A stretch of 51,149 nt of DNA from Candidatus Frackibacter sp. WG13 (GCF_900114655.1 NZ_FOTT01000022.1:1-51149), one strand, 5' to 3'; counted from the first letter of the stretch, positions 14,694 to 23,897 are shown. Notes: a model not told the origin generated them from the letters alone. Numbers and translations are program-made.

Positions 14694-15182
14694 ATGTTAA
14701 ATTTATTCTTAGGCATTAGTTTATTAATTCCGTTATGGACTGATATTAAGGAAGGAATCATTCCTAATTATTATACTGGGTCTTTAATTGCTTTTGGAAT
14801 TATAATTAATTTATATTTACATAGTTGGTCAGGAGTTATATTTAGTTTAAGTGGTTTTTTTGTGGGGCTATTTATATTCTTAGTTCCTTATGTACTAGGT
14901 GGTTTAGGAGCCGGAGATGTGAAGTTATTAGCTGCCATTGGAGCAGTAAAAGGGGCTAAATTTATCTTTATAGATTCTTTGGTAGTTGCAGTAGTAGGTG
15001 GTTTGATTTCACTCTTTATTTTGGTTATGAATAAAAGATTAAATATCTTAATTAACAAGTTACTATATAAAAGTTCTTTGGAAGATTTATCACATAAGAA
15101 TGGTAAGAATTCTTTTGCTTATGGTGTAGCGATAACAACCGGAACGTGGATAATTATTCTTTATGATAAGTTCCAATTGTAA
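14694..15182 (+). CDS. tadV: Tad prepilin peptidase (TadV/CpaA, A24 family)
   Basis: This 162-residue membrane protein has about five hydrophobic segments. The two catalytic aspartates of A24 peptidases are in WTDIKEGIIPN (residues 16-26) and GGLGAGDVKLLAAIG (near 75-90). It lacks the N-methyltransferase domain of type IV pilus PilD, as expected for TadV/CpaA. It should process the Flp pilin and the TadE/TadG-like pseudopilins. It starts 37 bp after the pilin hairpin with an AAGAGGGG ribosome site, and tadE follows 23 bp later. Confidence 0.92.
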   Translation: MLNLFLGISLLIPLWTDIKEGIIPNYYTGSLIAFGIIINLYLHSWSGVIFSLSGFFVGLFIFLVPYVLGGLGAGDVKLLAAIGAVKGAKFIFIDSLVVAVVGGLISLFILVMNKRLNILINKLLYKSSLEDLSHKNGKNSFAYGVAITTGTWIIILYDKFQL

Positions 15183-15205
15183 TATAAGTAAGGTGGTGGC
15201 TGCTA

Positions 15206-15604
15206 ATGGTTATACAATTATTAAGACAGAAGAGAGGTCAAGCTCTAGTTGAATTAGCTTTGGTTTTACCGGTTATATTGTTGATTTTATTTGGTATTGT
15301 AGAGTTTGGGCGGGTCTTTCATGCTTACTTAGTAATTACTAATGCAGCCAGAGAAGGGGCTAGAGAAGGAGCAATTAGTAATAGTGATTCACAGATTCAA
15401 AGTACTGTTGAGACGGCAGTTGATCCTAGTTTAGATTTAAATAATCTTAATATTAAGATTAGTCCTAGTCAGGCCAACCGTAGTCGTGGTGATTCAGTAA
15501 AGGTAGAAGTGAAATATAATGTTGACCTCTTTACTCCAGTGGTTACACAATTATTACCGGACCCTTTTCCTATTAGTAGTGCGTCAGTAATGAGGATTGA
15601 ATAG
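15206..15604 (+). CDS. tadE: TadE-like pseudopilin
   Basis: This 132-residue protein has the TadE signature: a basic start with QKRGQALVELALVLPVILLI, in which GQALVE is the prepilin cleavage region with a +5 glutamate, then a single transmembrane helix and FGRVFHAYLVITNAAREGAREGA. The rest is a small periplasmic or surface beta domain (VKVEVKYNVDL). It is needed for Flp pilus assembly in characterised Tad systems. It lies between tadV and the tadG-like gene with short gaps and an AAGGTGG ribosome site. Confidence 0.9.
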   Translation: MVIQLLRQKRGQALVELALVLPVILLILFGIVEFGRVFHAYLVITNAAREGAREGAISNSDSQIQSTVETAVDPSLDLNNLNIKISPSQANRSRGDSVKVEVKYNVDLFTPVVTQLLPDPFPISSASVMRIE

Positions 15605-15643
15605 AAAATTAAGGCTAAAAAGCTGTTAAAAGGAGGGAGCTAG

Positions 15644-16597
15644 ATGGATTTTTTTAGGTCAGAAGAAGGGACAGTTATTGTGTTGGTAGCTTTATTATTA
15701 ACTATCTTTTTGTCTTTTTTGGCCTTGGTAGTAGATGTAGGCTTCTTATACCTAGCTCGGAATAGATTAATTAATGCTTTAGATGCAGCTGCTTTAGCCG
15801 GAATACAAAAGTTACCAGATCATCCAACTGAAGCGAAACAGGTTACTTTAGATTATGCTGATAAGAATAACCTAGATACTAATAAGGTGTCTATTCAAAT
15901 TACAGATAATAATCATCAAATTACAGTAGGGACTAGTCGACAGGTAGAAATGAATTTTGCTTCTGTCTTTGGTGTTGACCAAGTAAAAGTTACAGCTGAA
16001 TCAGGGGCAAAGGTAGGACAAGTAACTGCTATTAGGGGAGCAGTTCCTTTTGGTATTGTTAACCAACAGTTTAGTTATGGTGAAGAATATTATTTGCGAT
16101 ATGGCTCCGGACAAGCAGATGAAGAGGATGGGGCTAGAAACGGAAACTTCGGTGCTTTAGCTTTAGGAGGACAAGGGGCAAGGAATTATGAGCAGAATTT
16201 AAAGAATGGTTATGATGGTCAACTAGAGATAGGTCAGGCAGTAACTACTGAACCTGGTAATATGGCAGGACCAACTTTGCGAGGAATTAATGAAAGGTTA
16301 GATGGTTGTCAAGAATTAATACCTTGTACTTATAATACAGTTGAGAGAGGCTGTCCAAGGCTATTATTTGTACCGGTTATTGATCAATTGGGGAATGGAA
16401 GAAGTGAAGCAACTATTGTAGGTTTTGCTGCTTTCTTTCTAGAAGGAACAGATAGTAAGCAACAAGGGAAGAAAGGTAAGAGCAAAGGACAGAGCACCTA
16501 TGTAGAAGGTAGATTTATTAACTGGTTATCGACGACCGGTCAATTAGGCTCAGAAGGTCAAGATTTTGGGTTAAGAACGGTTAAATTAGTTGAGTAA
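15644..16597 (+). CDS. tadG: TadG-like Flp pilus-assembly protein
   Basis: This 317-residue protein begins with FRSEEGTVIVLVALLLTIFL, a TadE/G-like N-terminal helix, and then FLALVVDVGFLYLARNRLIN and ALDAAALAGIQKL, the conserved block of the Tad domain that follows the helix. The remaining 230 residues are outside the cytoplasm and include three cysteines (LDGCQELIPC and ERGCP). I see no von Willebrand MIDAS motif, so it is the short form of TadG. An AAAGGAGGGAG ribosome site precedes the ATG. It lies 26 bp before cpaB in the same operon. Confidence 0.85.
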   Translation: MDFFRSEEGTVIVLVALLLTIFLSFLALVVDVGFLYLARNRLINALDAAALAGIQKLPDHPTEAKQVTLDYADKNNLDTNKVSIQITDNNHQITVGTSRQVEMNFASVFGVDQVKVTAESGAKVGQVTAIRGAVPFGIVNQQFSYGEEYYLRYGSGQADEEDGARNGNFGALALGGQGARNYEQNLKNGYDGQLEIGQAVTTEPGNMAGPTLRGINERLDGCQELIPCTYNTVERGCPRLLFVPVIDQLGNGRSEATIVGFAAFFLEGTDSKQQGKKGKSKGQSTYVEGRFINWLSTTGQLGSEGQDFGLRTVKLVE

Positions 16598-16623
16598 GAG
16601 TAGCGTCTAAGAGGGGGATGGAG

Positions 16624-17550
16624 ATGAAACCAAAAGTTATTCTAATCATAGCTCTTGTTTTAGGATTAATTACCTCCGGAGCAGTCTATTTTATGATGGA
16701 TAATATGCAAGGGGAGCCGGTAGCTAAGAAGACAGTATCGGTAGTAGTAGCGACTAAGGATATTCAACCGAGAATGACAATTGAAGAAGGTTTAGTGAAA
16801 GTTAAACAGATGCCAAAAGAGATGGTGCATCCCCAAGCAATAAATTCACTTTCGGAAGTGAAGGGTAATTTAGTATTAAAGAAGATTATTGCTGGTGAAC
16901 AGATTCTAAAACCTAGATTGTTAAATGAAAAAGAAGATAGTCCAGGCTTAGCTTTTAACTTGGAGCCTAGCCAAAGAGCGGTCACCGTAGCTGTCAATGA
17001 AGTCATTGGAGTAGCTGGATTCTTAACACCTGGTGACCACGTTGATGTTGTTGGTGTTTTTACTTCTAATTCAGGTGATGAAGCCATAGCTAAGACAGTA
17101 TTGCAGAATATAAAGGTATTAGCGGTAGCTCAAGATATGGTAAATGGTAAAGATCAAGAGCCAAAGGTAACAAAGAGTGTTACTTTAGCTGCTGACTTAA
17201 AAGATGCAGAAAAATTAATCTTAGCTGATGCAAGAGGTGATATCAGATTGGCATTACGCTCAGTTAAGAATAAGAGTAATGTAGTAACTGATGGAATTAA
17301 AATTGCAGAAATAATCAAACAGGAAGATGAGCCTACCGAACGATACCAAGAAGTAAGTCCTAAAGTTAAAGATGCACCTATAAGCAAGGAAGTAAATAGG
17401 GACCAAAGCACCAAACAAAACGAAGAAGTCACTAAAGAGAACCAAGCTAAATCATTTGCTACTAAAGTTAGAAAGAAAAGAGAGATAAAGAAAGAGATAG
17501 AGATAATTCGTGGTGCTAAGAAGAATTACATTCAAGTGCCAATGCAATAG
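16624..17550 (+). CDS. cpaB: Flp pilus assembly protein CpaB/RcpC
   Basis: This 308-residue protein has an N-terminal transmembrane anchor (VILIIALVLGLITSGAVYF) followed by a SAF domain (about 40-105; VVVATKDIQPRMTIEEGLV) and then the RcpC/CpaB beta domain (GFLTPGDHVDVVGVF). The last 80 residues are charged and look disordered. The upstream ATG at 16618 directly touches GAGGGGG (16611-16617); ATG 16624 has a workable 6-base gap and is preferred. CpaB works with the secretin in the envelope. The secretin gene follows 14 bp later. Confidence 0.9.
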   Translation: MKPKVILIIALVLGLITSGAVYFMMDNMQGEPVAKKTVSVVVATKDIQPRMTIEEGLVKVKQMPKEMVHPQAINSLSEVKGNLVLKKIIAGEQILKPRLLNEKEDSPGLAFNLEPSQRAVTVAVNEVIGVAGFLTPGDHVDVVGVFTSNSGDEAIAKTVLQNIKVLAVAQDMVNGKDQEPKVTKSVTLAADLKDAEKLILADARGDIRLALRSVKNKSNVVTDGIKIAEIIKQEDEPTERYQEVSPKVKDAPISKEVNRDQSTKQNEEVTKENQAKSFATKVRKKREIKKEIEIIRGAKKNYIQVPMQ

Positions 17551-17564
17551 AGGGAGTGATGCTG

Positions 17565-18869
17565 ATGAAAAAGAGGGTCGCTATACTTTGGCTGATTATT
17601 ATAATCTGTTTATTATTAACGACTAATGTAATTGCTCGTCAAGGTACAAAGTTAAAGATCCCTACTGGCCAGTCTCAGTTGCTAAAGATTAACGGCTTAA
17701 AGAGAGTGGCAATTACTGAACCGGAGATTGCTGATGTAATAGCTATTTCTACTGATCAACTCCTAGTCAATGGGAAGCAAGTAGGCGAGACAACCCTACA
17801 TATTTGGGATAAGCAAGGGCATAAGGTCTATCAACTACAGGTTATTAAGGATGAACAGAATATAATTAATAAGGTTGAAAAATTAATCAGTATAGATACA
17901 GTTAAAGTTGCTAAGGTTGACCAGTCTATTATTTTAACTGGTCAAGTAAAGAATCAGAATCAACTACAGAGAGCTAAGGAGATAGCTAGTGTTTTTGGGG
18001 AAGAGGTAGTTAATCATTTAGTTGTGCAGAATCCACAACAAATTTTATTAGAAGCACAAGTATTTGAAATCAGTAAAACGTCCAGCGATGACCTAGGCTT
18101 TGATTGGTATAGTGTTGATGGGACAGGTGCAAACTTAGGTTCAGGAACAGCCTTGTTAGGTGAAAGACTATATCATAAGGACGCTAATGATAATATTATT
18201 CGAAATTCCACTCCTCGATTTGGGTTAGGATACTCAGAACGGCTAAGTGAATTAAGGGTCAAACTAAAGGCTTTAGTTCAATCAGGAGATGCAACATTAT
18301 TGGCTAAACCAAAGCTAGTAGCGAAGAGTGGAAAAGAAGCTAAATTTGCTACTGGTGGAGAAATTCCGATTGTAACTACTAATAACTCAGGAGAGCAGAC
18401 AGTGATTTGGAAGCAGTATGGAGTTCAGTTTAAGATAAAGCCAACTGTGACTAAGAACGGAAGATTGAAAGCATACTTAAATCCTAAAGTTAGTCGGTTA
18501 GATTGGGCTAATGCTGTCGAATACGGCAATGGGAGGCTACCGGCTATTAAAAGTAGTGAAGTAGCTACCGAAGTAGTTATAGATGATGAAGCTACATTAG
18601 CTATTGGCGGATTAATCCAGCAGTATAAGTCGCGCGAAGTGAATAAAGTACCGCTTTTAGGAGATTTACCTATATTAGGAGCTCTCTTTAGGAGTAAGTC
18701 ATTTAAAGAAGGGAAATCTGAGTTAGTTATATTAGTAACACCTAAGATTATTGACTCATCTTTAAAGAGTAAAGAAGCGATAGGGTTAGATAGCACATTC
18801 AATAAAAAAGAGAAGTTGGAAAAGAAGGTAAAACATAAGGCTGAGGGTAAGGGTAAGGCTGAGGAGTGA
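17565..18869 (+). CDS. cpaC: Tad pilus secretin CpaC/RcpA
   Basis: This 434-residue protein starts with a signal peptide (residues 1-26, ILWLIIIICLLLTTNVIA). The pilus secretin N-domain follows (LKINGLKRVAITEPEIADV and VNGKQVGETTLHIWD), then a BON-like domain, and then the secretin domain (about 165-400), with VLLEAQ-type LLEAQVFEI, ALVQSGDATLLAKPKLVA, GGEIPIV and the C-terminal VPLLGDLPILGALFRS. A secretin forms an outer-membrane channel, so the organism should be diderm. AGGGAG at 17551 fits ATG 17565 with 8 bases, better than GTG 17556. A lysine-rich tail ends the protein. Confidence 0.92.
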   Translation: MKKRVAILWLIIIICLLLTTNVIARQGTKLKIPTGQSQLLKINGLKRVAITEPEIADVIAISTDQLLVNGKQVGETTLHIWDKQGHKVYQLQVIKDEQNIINKVEKLISIDTVKVAKVDQSIILTGQVKNQNQLQRAKEIASVFGEEVVNHLVVQNPQQILLEAQVFEISKTSSDDLGFDWYSVDGTGANLGSGTALLGERLYHKDANDNIIRNSTPRFGLGYSERLSELRVKLKALVQSGDATLLAKPKLVAKSGKEAKFATGGEIPIVTTNNSGEQTVIWKQYGVQFKIKPTVTKNGRLKAYLNPKVSRLDWANAVEYGNGRLPAIKSSEVATEVVIDDEATLAIGGLIQQYKSREVNKVPLLGDLPILGALFRSKSFKEGKSELVILVTPKIIDSSLKSKEAIGLDSTFNKKEKLEKKVKHKAEGKGKAEE

Positions 18870-18928
18870 AGCTCAAGTGATCTTATTTAGCTGATAACAT
18901 TTTAAGTTTAAAGTGAGGTGATTTGTAG

Positions 18929-20146
18929 GTGTCGAAGATGATTAAAATTCTATTAGCTGACGATATTGATGAGACTAGAGCTAATATAAGAAAGCTGATA
19001 AGTTTAGAAGAAGATTTAGAGGTAGTGGCTGAGGCAGTAGATGGTGAAGATGCGATAAAGAAGGCTAAGAAGATTAAACCGGATATAATATTAATGGATA
19101 TTAATATGCCTAATATGGATGGTATTCAAGCGACGGAGATAATTAGTCGTGAGGTTCCGGGTTCTCCTATTATTATGATGTCGGTACAGGAGGAGCAGGA
19201 CTATTTACGCCGGGCAATGATGGTGGGGGCAAGAGAGTATTTGATTAAGCCTTTTGGTGATGATGAATTGATTAATACGATTAAACAGGTCTATGATTTA
19301 GAGTCTAAAAGAAAGAGTTATCAGACTCAATGTGAAGTAGAAGTAGAGTCTAAAGAAGAGAGAGTCATCTCGGTGTTTAGTAGCAAAGGTGGCGTAGGCA
19401 AGACACTTTTGGCTACTAATTTAGCAGTTGCCTTACAACAGGATGAAGAGAAAAATGTAGTCTTAGTAGACTTAGATTTACAATTTGGTGATGTAGCGGT
19501 GATGTTGGATTTAACACCGCGAATTACTATTTCTGATATGGTTAATGAGCTGCAGAGTCTTAATCCTGATAATATTGATGATTATTTATTAAGTTATGAA
19601 AATGGTTTGCGAGTATTGGCATCGCCACTAAGACCAGAACAGGCTGAGATGATCAGTGGTGAAGAGATTAAGCAAGTGATTAGCATCTTAAAAGAGAGGT
19701 TCGATTACATTATTATCGATACTGACCAGTCTTTTTCGGGAGAGACGTTGACAGCACTTGATAATTCGGATTTAATATTATTAATTGCAATGTTAGACTT
19801 ACCTACGATTAAGAATGTCAGGCTCTGTTTAGAGGTTATGGAAAACTTGAATTATCCAGAAGAGAAGATAAAGCTAGTTTTAAATCGTTCCTCTAATGAT
19901 GTAGGAATTAAAGTTAGTGATTTAGAAGATAACCTTAATTATTCTGTTGATATTCATATTCCGAGTGAGGGGAAGGTTACTGTAGATGCTATTAACCAGG
20001 GGGTTCCATTTGTAATCTCGAGACCACAAGCAGATATCTCTAAGCAGATTAATGAACTAGTAAAGTTAGTAACAGGTGATGAAGAAGTTCCAGAGACTAA
20101 AGAAGGTTGGTTGAAGAAGATAAGTAGCTTTTTGAATAAAGAGTAG
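18929..20146 (+). CDS. cpaE: CpaE/TadZ-like receiver-ATPase fusion
   Basis: This 405-residue protein has an N-terminal response-regulator receiver (1-125) and a ParA/MinD-like ATPase (about 147-385). The receiver keeps the acidic pair D11-D12, the phosphoacceptor aspartate in MDINMPNMDG (D57), and the lysine in LIKPFG, so it can probably be phosphorylated; many CpaE/TadZ receivers are degenerate. The ATPase has the deviant Walker A motif SSKGGVGKT (about 150-158) and VDLDLQFGD. It should place the pilus machine at the membrane. GAGGTG is 8 bases before GTG 18929. It lies 59 bp after the secretin gene. Confidence 0.88.
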   Translation: MSKMIKILLADDIDETRANIRKLISLEEDLEVVAEAVDGEDAIKKAKKIKPDIILMDINMPNMDGIQATEIISREVPGSPIIMMSVQEEQDYLRRAMMVGAREYLIKPFGDDELINTIKQVYDLESKRKSYQTQCEVEVESKEERVISVFSSKGGVGKTLLATNLAVALQQDEEKNVVLVDLDLQFGDVAVMLDLTPRITISDMVNELQSLNPDNIDDYLLSYENGLRVLASPLRPEQAEMISGEEIKQVISILKERFDYIIIDTDQSFSGETLTALDNSDLILLIAMLDLPTIKNVRLCLEVMENLNYPEEKIKLVLNRSSNDVGIKVSDLEDNLNYSVDIHIPSEGKVTVDAINQGVPFVISRPQADISKQINELVKLVTGDEEVPETKEGWLKKISSFLNKE

Positions 20147-20166
20147 AGATAGATTAAGGTGGTGAG

Positions 20167-21543
20167 ATGATGTCTTTACTAGAACGTTTAGCACAAGAAC
20201 AGGAGAAACAAGCGAAGGAAGAGTTTGAGCAGGAGAGTAGTTCTAAGGGTAGTAATTCTGTTTTACCACAGGATCCTTACCGGGAATTAAAGACGAAGAT
20301 TCATAATTATTTACTTAATGAACTAGATCTACAGATAATCTCTAATGCTGATGCAGATGACTCGAATGATCAATTACGGGAAGATATTAAGGAATCAGCA
20401 ACTGAGGTAATTGAAGCAGAAGAAGAGAGAATCTCTCCTGGTGATAAGCAGAAAGTGATTAAAGAGATTATAGATGAAATTATCGGTTTTGGCCCGATTA
20501 ATGGGGTTCTAAATGACCCAGAAGTATCAGAAGTGATGGTCAATGGTCCAGATCAGATCTATGTAGAACGTGATGGGAAATTAGTTTTGACCGATGTTAA
20601 ATTTCGTGATGACGACCATGTGATTCATATTATTGAGAAGATTGTCTCTCCTCTCGGGAGAAGAATAGACGAGAGTAGTCCGATGGTAGATGCTCGGTTG
20701 CCGGATGGCTCAAGAGTAAATGCTATTATCCCGCCTTTAGCTTTAAACGGACCGACAATTACTATTCGAAAGTTTTCAGAGGATCCTTTTACGGTTAAAG
20801 ATTTAGTTAATTTTGGGACCTTAACTGAAGAGATGGCACAATTTTTAGAGGCTTGCGTTGAAGTAAGGCTTAATGTAGTCGTTTCCGGAGTAACAGGTTC
20901 TGGTAAGACGACTACGCTTAATGTTCTTTCCTCTTTTATTCCTGATGATGAACGGATTGTAACTATTGAGGATGCAGCTGAGTTGCAGTTAGCTCAGGAT
21001 CATGTAGTCTCCTTAGAAACAAGGCCTCCAAATGTAGAGGGTAAAGGCGCTATCACTATGCGTGAGTTGGTTAAGAACTCACTACGAATGCGTCCCGACC
21101 GAGTTGTAGTCGGTGAGGTTCGTGGTGGAGAAGCTTTAGATATGTTACAGGCGATGAATACAGGACATGATGGTTCTTTGACCACCGGTCACGCTAATAG
21201 TCCACGGGATATGTTATCTAGATTAGAGACGATGGTAATGATGGCAGGAATGGAGCTGCCGGTTAGAGCAATTCGTGACCAGATTGCTTCGGCAGTAGAC
21301 TTAATTGTTCAACAGACTAGATTAAGAGATGGAAGTCGTAAGATAGTTAAGGTGACAGAGGTACAGGGTATGGAAGGAGATGTAATTACTCTCCAAGACA
21401 TATTTTCATTTGAACAAGAAGGATTAGACCAAGACGGTAATATTATCGGTGAATTTAAACCAACAGGAATTAGACCGAAATTTATTGAACGTTTCAAAGC
21501 AGAAGGAATAGAGTTGCCAGCCAATATTTTTGCTGCTTATTAA
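20167..21543 (+). CDS. tadA: Tad secretion ATPase TadA/CpaF
   Basis: This 458-residue cytoplasmic hexameric ATPase drives Flp pilus assembly. It shows an N-terminal helical region, the EVMVNGPDQIYVERDGK motif of CpaF ATPases (about 120-137), the Walker A motif GVTGSGKTTTLN near 239, the Asp box TIEDAAELQL, Walker B near VVGEVRGGEALDMLQAMNTG, and the His box TTGHANS. Two ATGs (20167 and 20170) follow AAGGTGGTGAG; either could start the protein. It overlaps no gene, and tadB starts 19 bp after its stop codon. Confidence 0.94.
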   Translation: MMSLLERLAQEQEKQAKEEFEQESSSKGSNSVLPQDPYRELKTKIHNYLLNELDLQIISNADADDSNDQLREDIKESATEVIEAEEERISPGDKQKVIKEIIDEIIGFGPINGVLNDPEVSEVMVNGPDQIYVERDGKLVLTDVKFRDDDHVIHIIEKIVSPLGRRIDESSPMVDARLPDGSRVNAIIPPLALNGPTITIRKFSEDPFTVKDLVNFGTLTEEMAQFLEACVEVRLNVVVSGVTGSGKTTTLNVLSSFIPDDERIVTIEDAAELQLAQDHVVSLETRPPNVEGKGAITMRELVKNSLRMRPDRVVVGEVRGGEALDMLQAMNTGHDGSLTTGHANSPRDMLSRLETMVMMAGMELPVRAIRDQIASAVDLIVQQTRLRDGSRKIVKVTEVQGMEGDVITLQDIFSFEQEGLDQDGNIIGEFKPTGIRPKFIERFKAEGIELPANIFAAY

Positions 21544-21562
21544 GTTGAACGGGGGGGTAGGG

Positions 21563-22540
21563 ATGGTAATAGCAGTTATTATCTTAGTCTTTTTAACGGT
21601 TACTTTAGGAACTTTAGCTCTTTATAGCCTATTAACTGCAAAACAGGAAAGATTAAATAATCGATTGAATAAGTATTTAGAAACAGAAGAGTATATTATA
21701 AATGAAGCAAAAGATGCTAAAGAAGAATCAGTTGATGGTCAAAAAAGGGTTTTGGACTACTTAAGTGGTTTTAGTAAGGTCTTTGCTTCTTTTTCATTAA
21801 CTAGCGGTTTAGAGGATGAATTGAAGAAGACTAGTCTCCCAATTAAAGCTTCGGAATTTATAACTCTTAATTTAATAATAATTTCTGTCTTAGGAATTGG
21901 TGGTCTATTAATTCTTAAAAGTTTAATACATGTTGTTCTATTGGCAGTAATAGGTGCAATAGGGCCTTACTTATACTTAAGATATAGTCAAAAGAAGAGA
22001 TTGAATAAATTTAATGACCAAATAGCAGATTCACTTACGATTATTTCTAACTCATTAAAGGCAGGTTATAGCTTCTTTCAAGCATTGGAGATGGTAGCTA
22101 AAGAGATGGCACCGCCTATTTCCGAAGAGTTCACTCGAGTATTAAAGGAAGTAAACTTAGGTGCTCCTGCCGAAGAAGCACTGGTAGCGTTAACAGAACG
22201 CGTAGAGAGCGATGACCTTGATTTGGTAATTACAGCCGTTGTTATTCAGCGCCAAGTAGGAGGGAACCTATCAGAGATTTTAGATAGTATATCACATACT
22301 ATTCGCGAACGAATCAAAATACAAGGTGAAATTAAGACCTTAACAGCACAAGGAAAAGTTTCCGGAATCATTATCGGTATCCTACCTGTCGGTTTAGGCT
22401 TAGTCTTAGGCTTAATCAATCCCGGTTATATGTTACCGTTACTTACGCATCCATTAGGTAAGACGATGATAGGTATAGCTTTGATTTCACAGTTGATAGG
22501 CTTACTCTTCATTAAAAAGATTATTAGTATTAAAGTGTAA
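21563..22540 (+). CDS. tadB: Tad platform protein TadB
   Basis: This 325-residue inner-membrane protein of the type II secretion F family has an N-terminal transmembrane segment, two in the middle (LIIISVLGIGGLLILKSL and VVLLAVIGAIGPYLYL), and a C-terminal pair. The T2SSF motif is NSLKAGYSFFQALEMVAKEM with GGNLSEILDSISHTIRER. The longer frame from TTG 21530 overlaps tadA; GGGGGGG at 21551-21557 supports ATG 21563. With TadC it forms the platform that couples the ATPase to pilin extraction. Confidence 0.92.
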   Translation: MVIAVIILVFLTVTLGTLALYSLLTAKQERLNNRLNKYLETEEYIINEAKDAKEESVDGQKRVLDYLSGFSKVFASFSLTSGLEDELKKTSLPIKASEFITLNLIIISVLGIGGLLILKSLIHVVLLAVIGAIGPYLYLRYSQKKRLNKFNDQIADSLTIISNSLKAGYSFFQALEMVAKEMAPPISEEFTRVLKEVNLGAPAEEALVALTERVESDDLDLVITAVVIQRQVGGNLSEILDSISHTIRERIKIQGEIKTLTAQGKVSGIIIGILPVGLGLVLGLINPGYMLPLLTHPLGKTMIGIALISQLIGLLFIKKIISIKV

Positions 22541-22576
22541 ATGAGATAGGGGCTAAAAAATGGGAGTGATATCACG

Positions 22577-23494
22577 ATGTTAATACCAATTGTAGTCTTC
22601 ATAGTAGTAGTCGGGTTGACCCTATTAATAACTAATTATGCTAATCTTCGTGAACGAAAGATTAAGGATAGATTACAGAAGTATGCTCAATTACAGAAAG
22701 AAGTTTTACCACGGGAGGTTGAATTACAGCAGTCTTTTTGGGAGAGGTTAATTAGACCTATCTTGCAGAAGGTTGCTGTAATTTTTGTAAAGTTGACTCC
22801 TATTGGATTCAAGGATAGCTTAAGAAAAAAATTGGTCTTAGCAGGTCATCCTTTTGACTTAGAAGCAAAAGAAGTTTTAGCAATTCAAGGGAGCATGATG
22901 GTGATTTTGCCGATTGTGGTCTTCTTAATAGTAGTTCAATTTGCTTGGCAACAGGCCATCTTATTAGCTATTGTATCTGCTGTGGCTAGTTATTTAATGC
23001 CGCAATTCTTATTAAGTAAGAAGATTACAGAGAGGCAGCAAGAGATACAGCAGACACTACCAGATGTTTTGGATCTATTAACTGTTAGTGTCGAAGCAGG
23101 ATTAGGTTTTGATTCGGCTTTAGTTAAGGTTGTAGATAAGATTAAAGGGCCTATTAGTGAAGAATTTGAAAGGCTATTACAAGAGATTAGAATGGGTAAA
23201 CCACGGCGAGATGCAATGCGTGATTTAGGTAATAGAACTAATGTGGAAGATTTAGCAAACTTCATAACGGCCATCGTGCAAGCAGATAAATTAGGAGTGA
23301 GTATTGGTAAGGTATTGCGAGTGCAGTCTAATCAAATTCGCCTTAAACGAAAACAGCGAGCCGAAGAAGCGGCAATGAAAGCGCCGATTAAGATGCTTTT
23401 ACCTCTAGTATTCTTTATCTTTCCTACAATCTTTATCATCCTTTTAGGTCCGGCTGTCATTAAAGTTATTAATTCATTTACAAACTTGAATTAA
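22577..23494 (+). CDS. tadC: Tad platform protein TadC
   Basis: This 305-residue T2SSF-family membrane protein is paired with TadB. Its hydrophobic segments lie at 1-20, about 110-150 and 275-300. The family motif is LTVSVEAGLGFDSALVKVVD, followed by GKPRRDAMRDLGNRTNVEDL and LGVSIGKVLRVQSNQIRLKR, characteristic of TadC. It starts 36 bp after tadB. The palindrome GTGATATCAC lies across its ribosome-binding region but is probably chance. The gene ends the pilus machinery; no TPR-type tadD is present. Confidence 0.92.
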   Translation: MLIPIVVFIVVVGLTLLITNYANLRERKIKDRLQKYAQLQKEVLPREVELQQSFWERLIRPILQKVAVIFVKLTPIGFKDSLRKKLVLAGHPFDLEAKEVLAIQGSMMVILPIVVFLIVVQFAWQQAILLAIVSAVASYLMPQFLLSKKITERQQEIQQTLPDVLDLLTVSVEAGLGFDSALVKVVDKIKGPISEEFERLLQEIRMGKPRRDAMRDLGNRTNVEDLANFITAIVQADKLGVSIGKVLRVQSNQIRLKRKQRAEEAAMKAPIKMLLPLVFFIFPTIFIILLGPAVIKVINSFTNLN

Positions 23495-23522
23495 ATGAAA
23501 ATAAAGATAAGGAGTTAATGAG

Positions 23523-23864
23523 ATGATCTTACTTAACCAAAGTAAAGACTTAATAGTAGCAGATCAGGTGAGAGAAGCTAATACTTTTAGGCAGCGTTTG
23601 ATTGGGCTTTTGGGTAGAGAAGAGCTTAAAGTAGGAGAAGGTCTATTAATTAATCCTTGTAAGATAGTGCATACCTTTTTTATGAAATTTGCTATAGGGC
23701 TTATATTCTTAAATGAAGATGATATTGTAGTCGAAGTAATACCTTCTTTAAGACCAAATCGCATCTCCTCTTTTGTATCATCAGCCACTAAAGTTATCGA
23801 ATTAAAAGCAGATAGGGAACTAAAAGAGAAGGTAAGCATAGGAGATACGGTTAATTTACAATAA
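23523..23864 (+). CDS. DUF192 family protein
   Basis: This 113-residue soluble protein has the DUF192 motif set: REANTFRQRLIGLLGR near the start, LLINPCKIVHTFFMKFAIGLIFLN in the middle (the conserved C-x-x-H-T-x-x-M), and VIELKADRE near the end. Members are often secreted or sit beside pilus and competence genes, but their function is unknown. This copy has no signal peptide. It follows tadC by 28 bp and is the last gene of the Tad transcript. Confidence 0.85.
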   Translation: MILLNQSKDLIVADQVREANTFRQRLIGLLGREELKVGEGLLINPCKIVHTFFMKFAIGLIFLNEDDIVVEVIPSLRPNRISSFVSSATKVIELKADRELKEKVSIGDTVNLQ

Positions 23865-23867
23865 GGT

Positions 23868-23897
23868 TTGATTAAAATGGTCTAAGCAATGTATAAT
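23868..23897 (+). promoter_or_regulatory. Probable sigma-A promoter of the DUF362 gene
   Basis: TTGATT (23868-23873) and a perfect TATAAT (23892-23897) are 18 bp apart, 73 bp before the DUF362 ATG. Confidence 0.55.

Noticed and set aside
16764-17445. Overlapping minus-strand frames within cpaB
   Set aside because: They are antisense shadows of a well-supported gene and lack ribosome sites or recognisable domains.
18890-18897. GCTGATAA as a sigma-28 promoter before cpaE
   Set aside because: There is one mismatch in the -10 and no TAAA-like element at the right distance.
22564-22573. GTGATATCAC palindrome before tadC, a possible Crp-like operator
   Set aside because: It overlaps the tadC ribosome-binding region inside an operon and lacks the 6-bp spacer of Crp sites; a 10-bp palindrome is easily chance.
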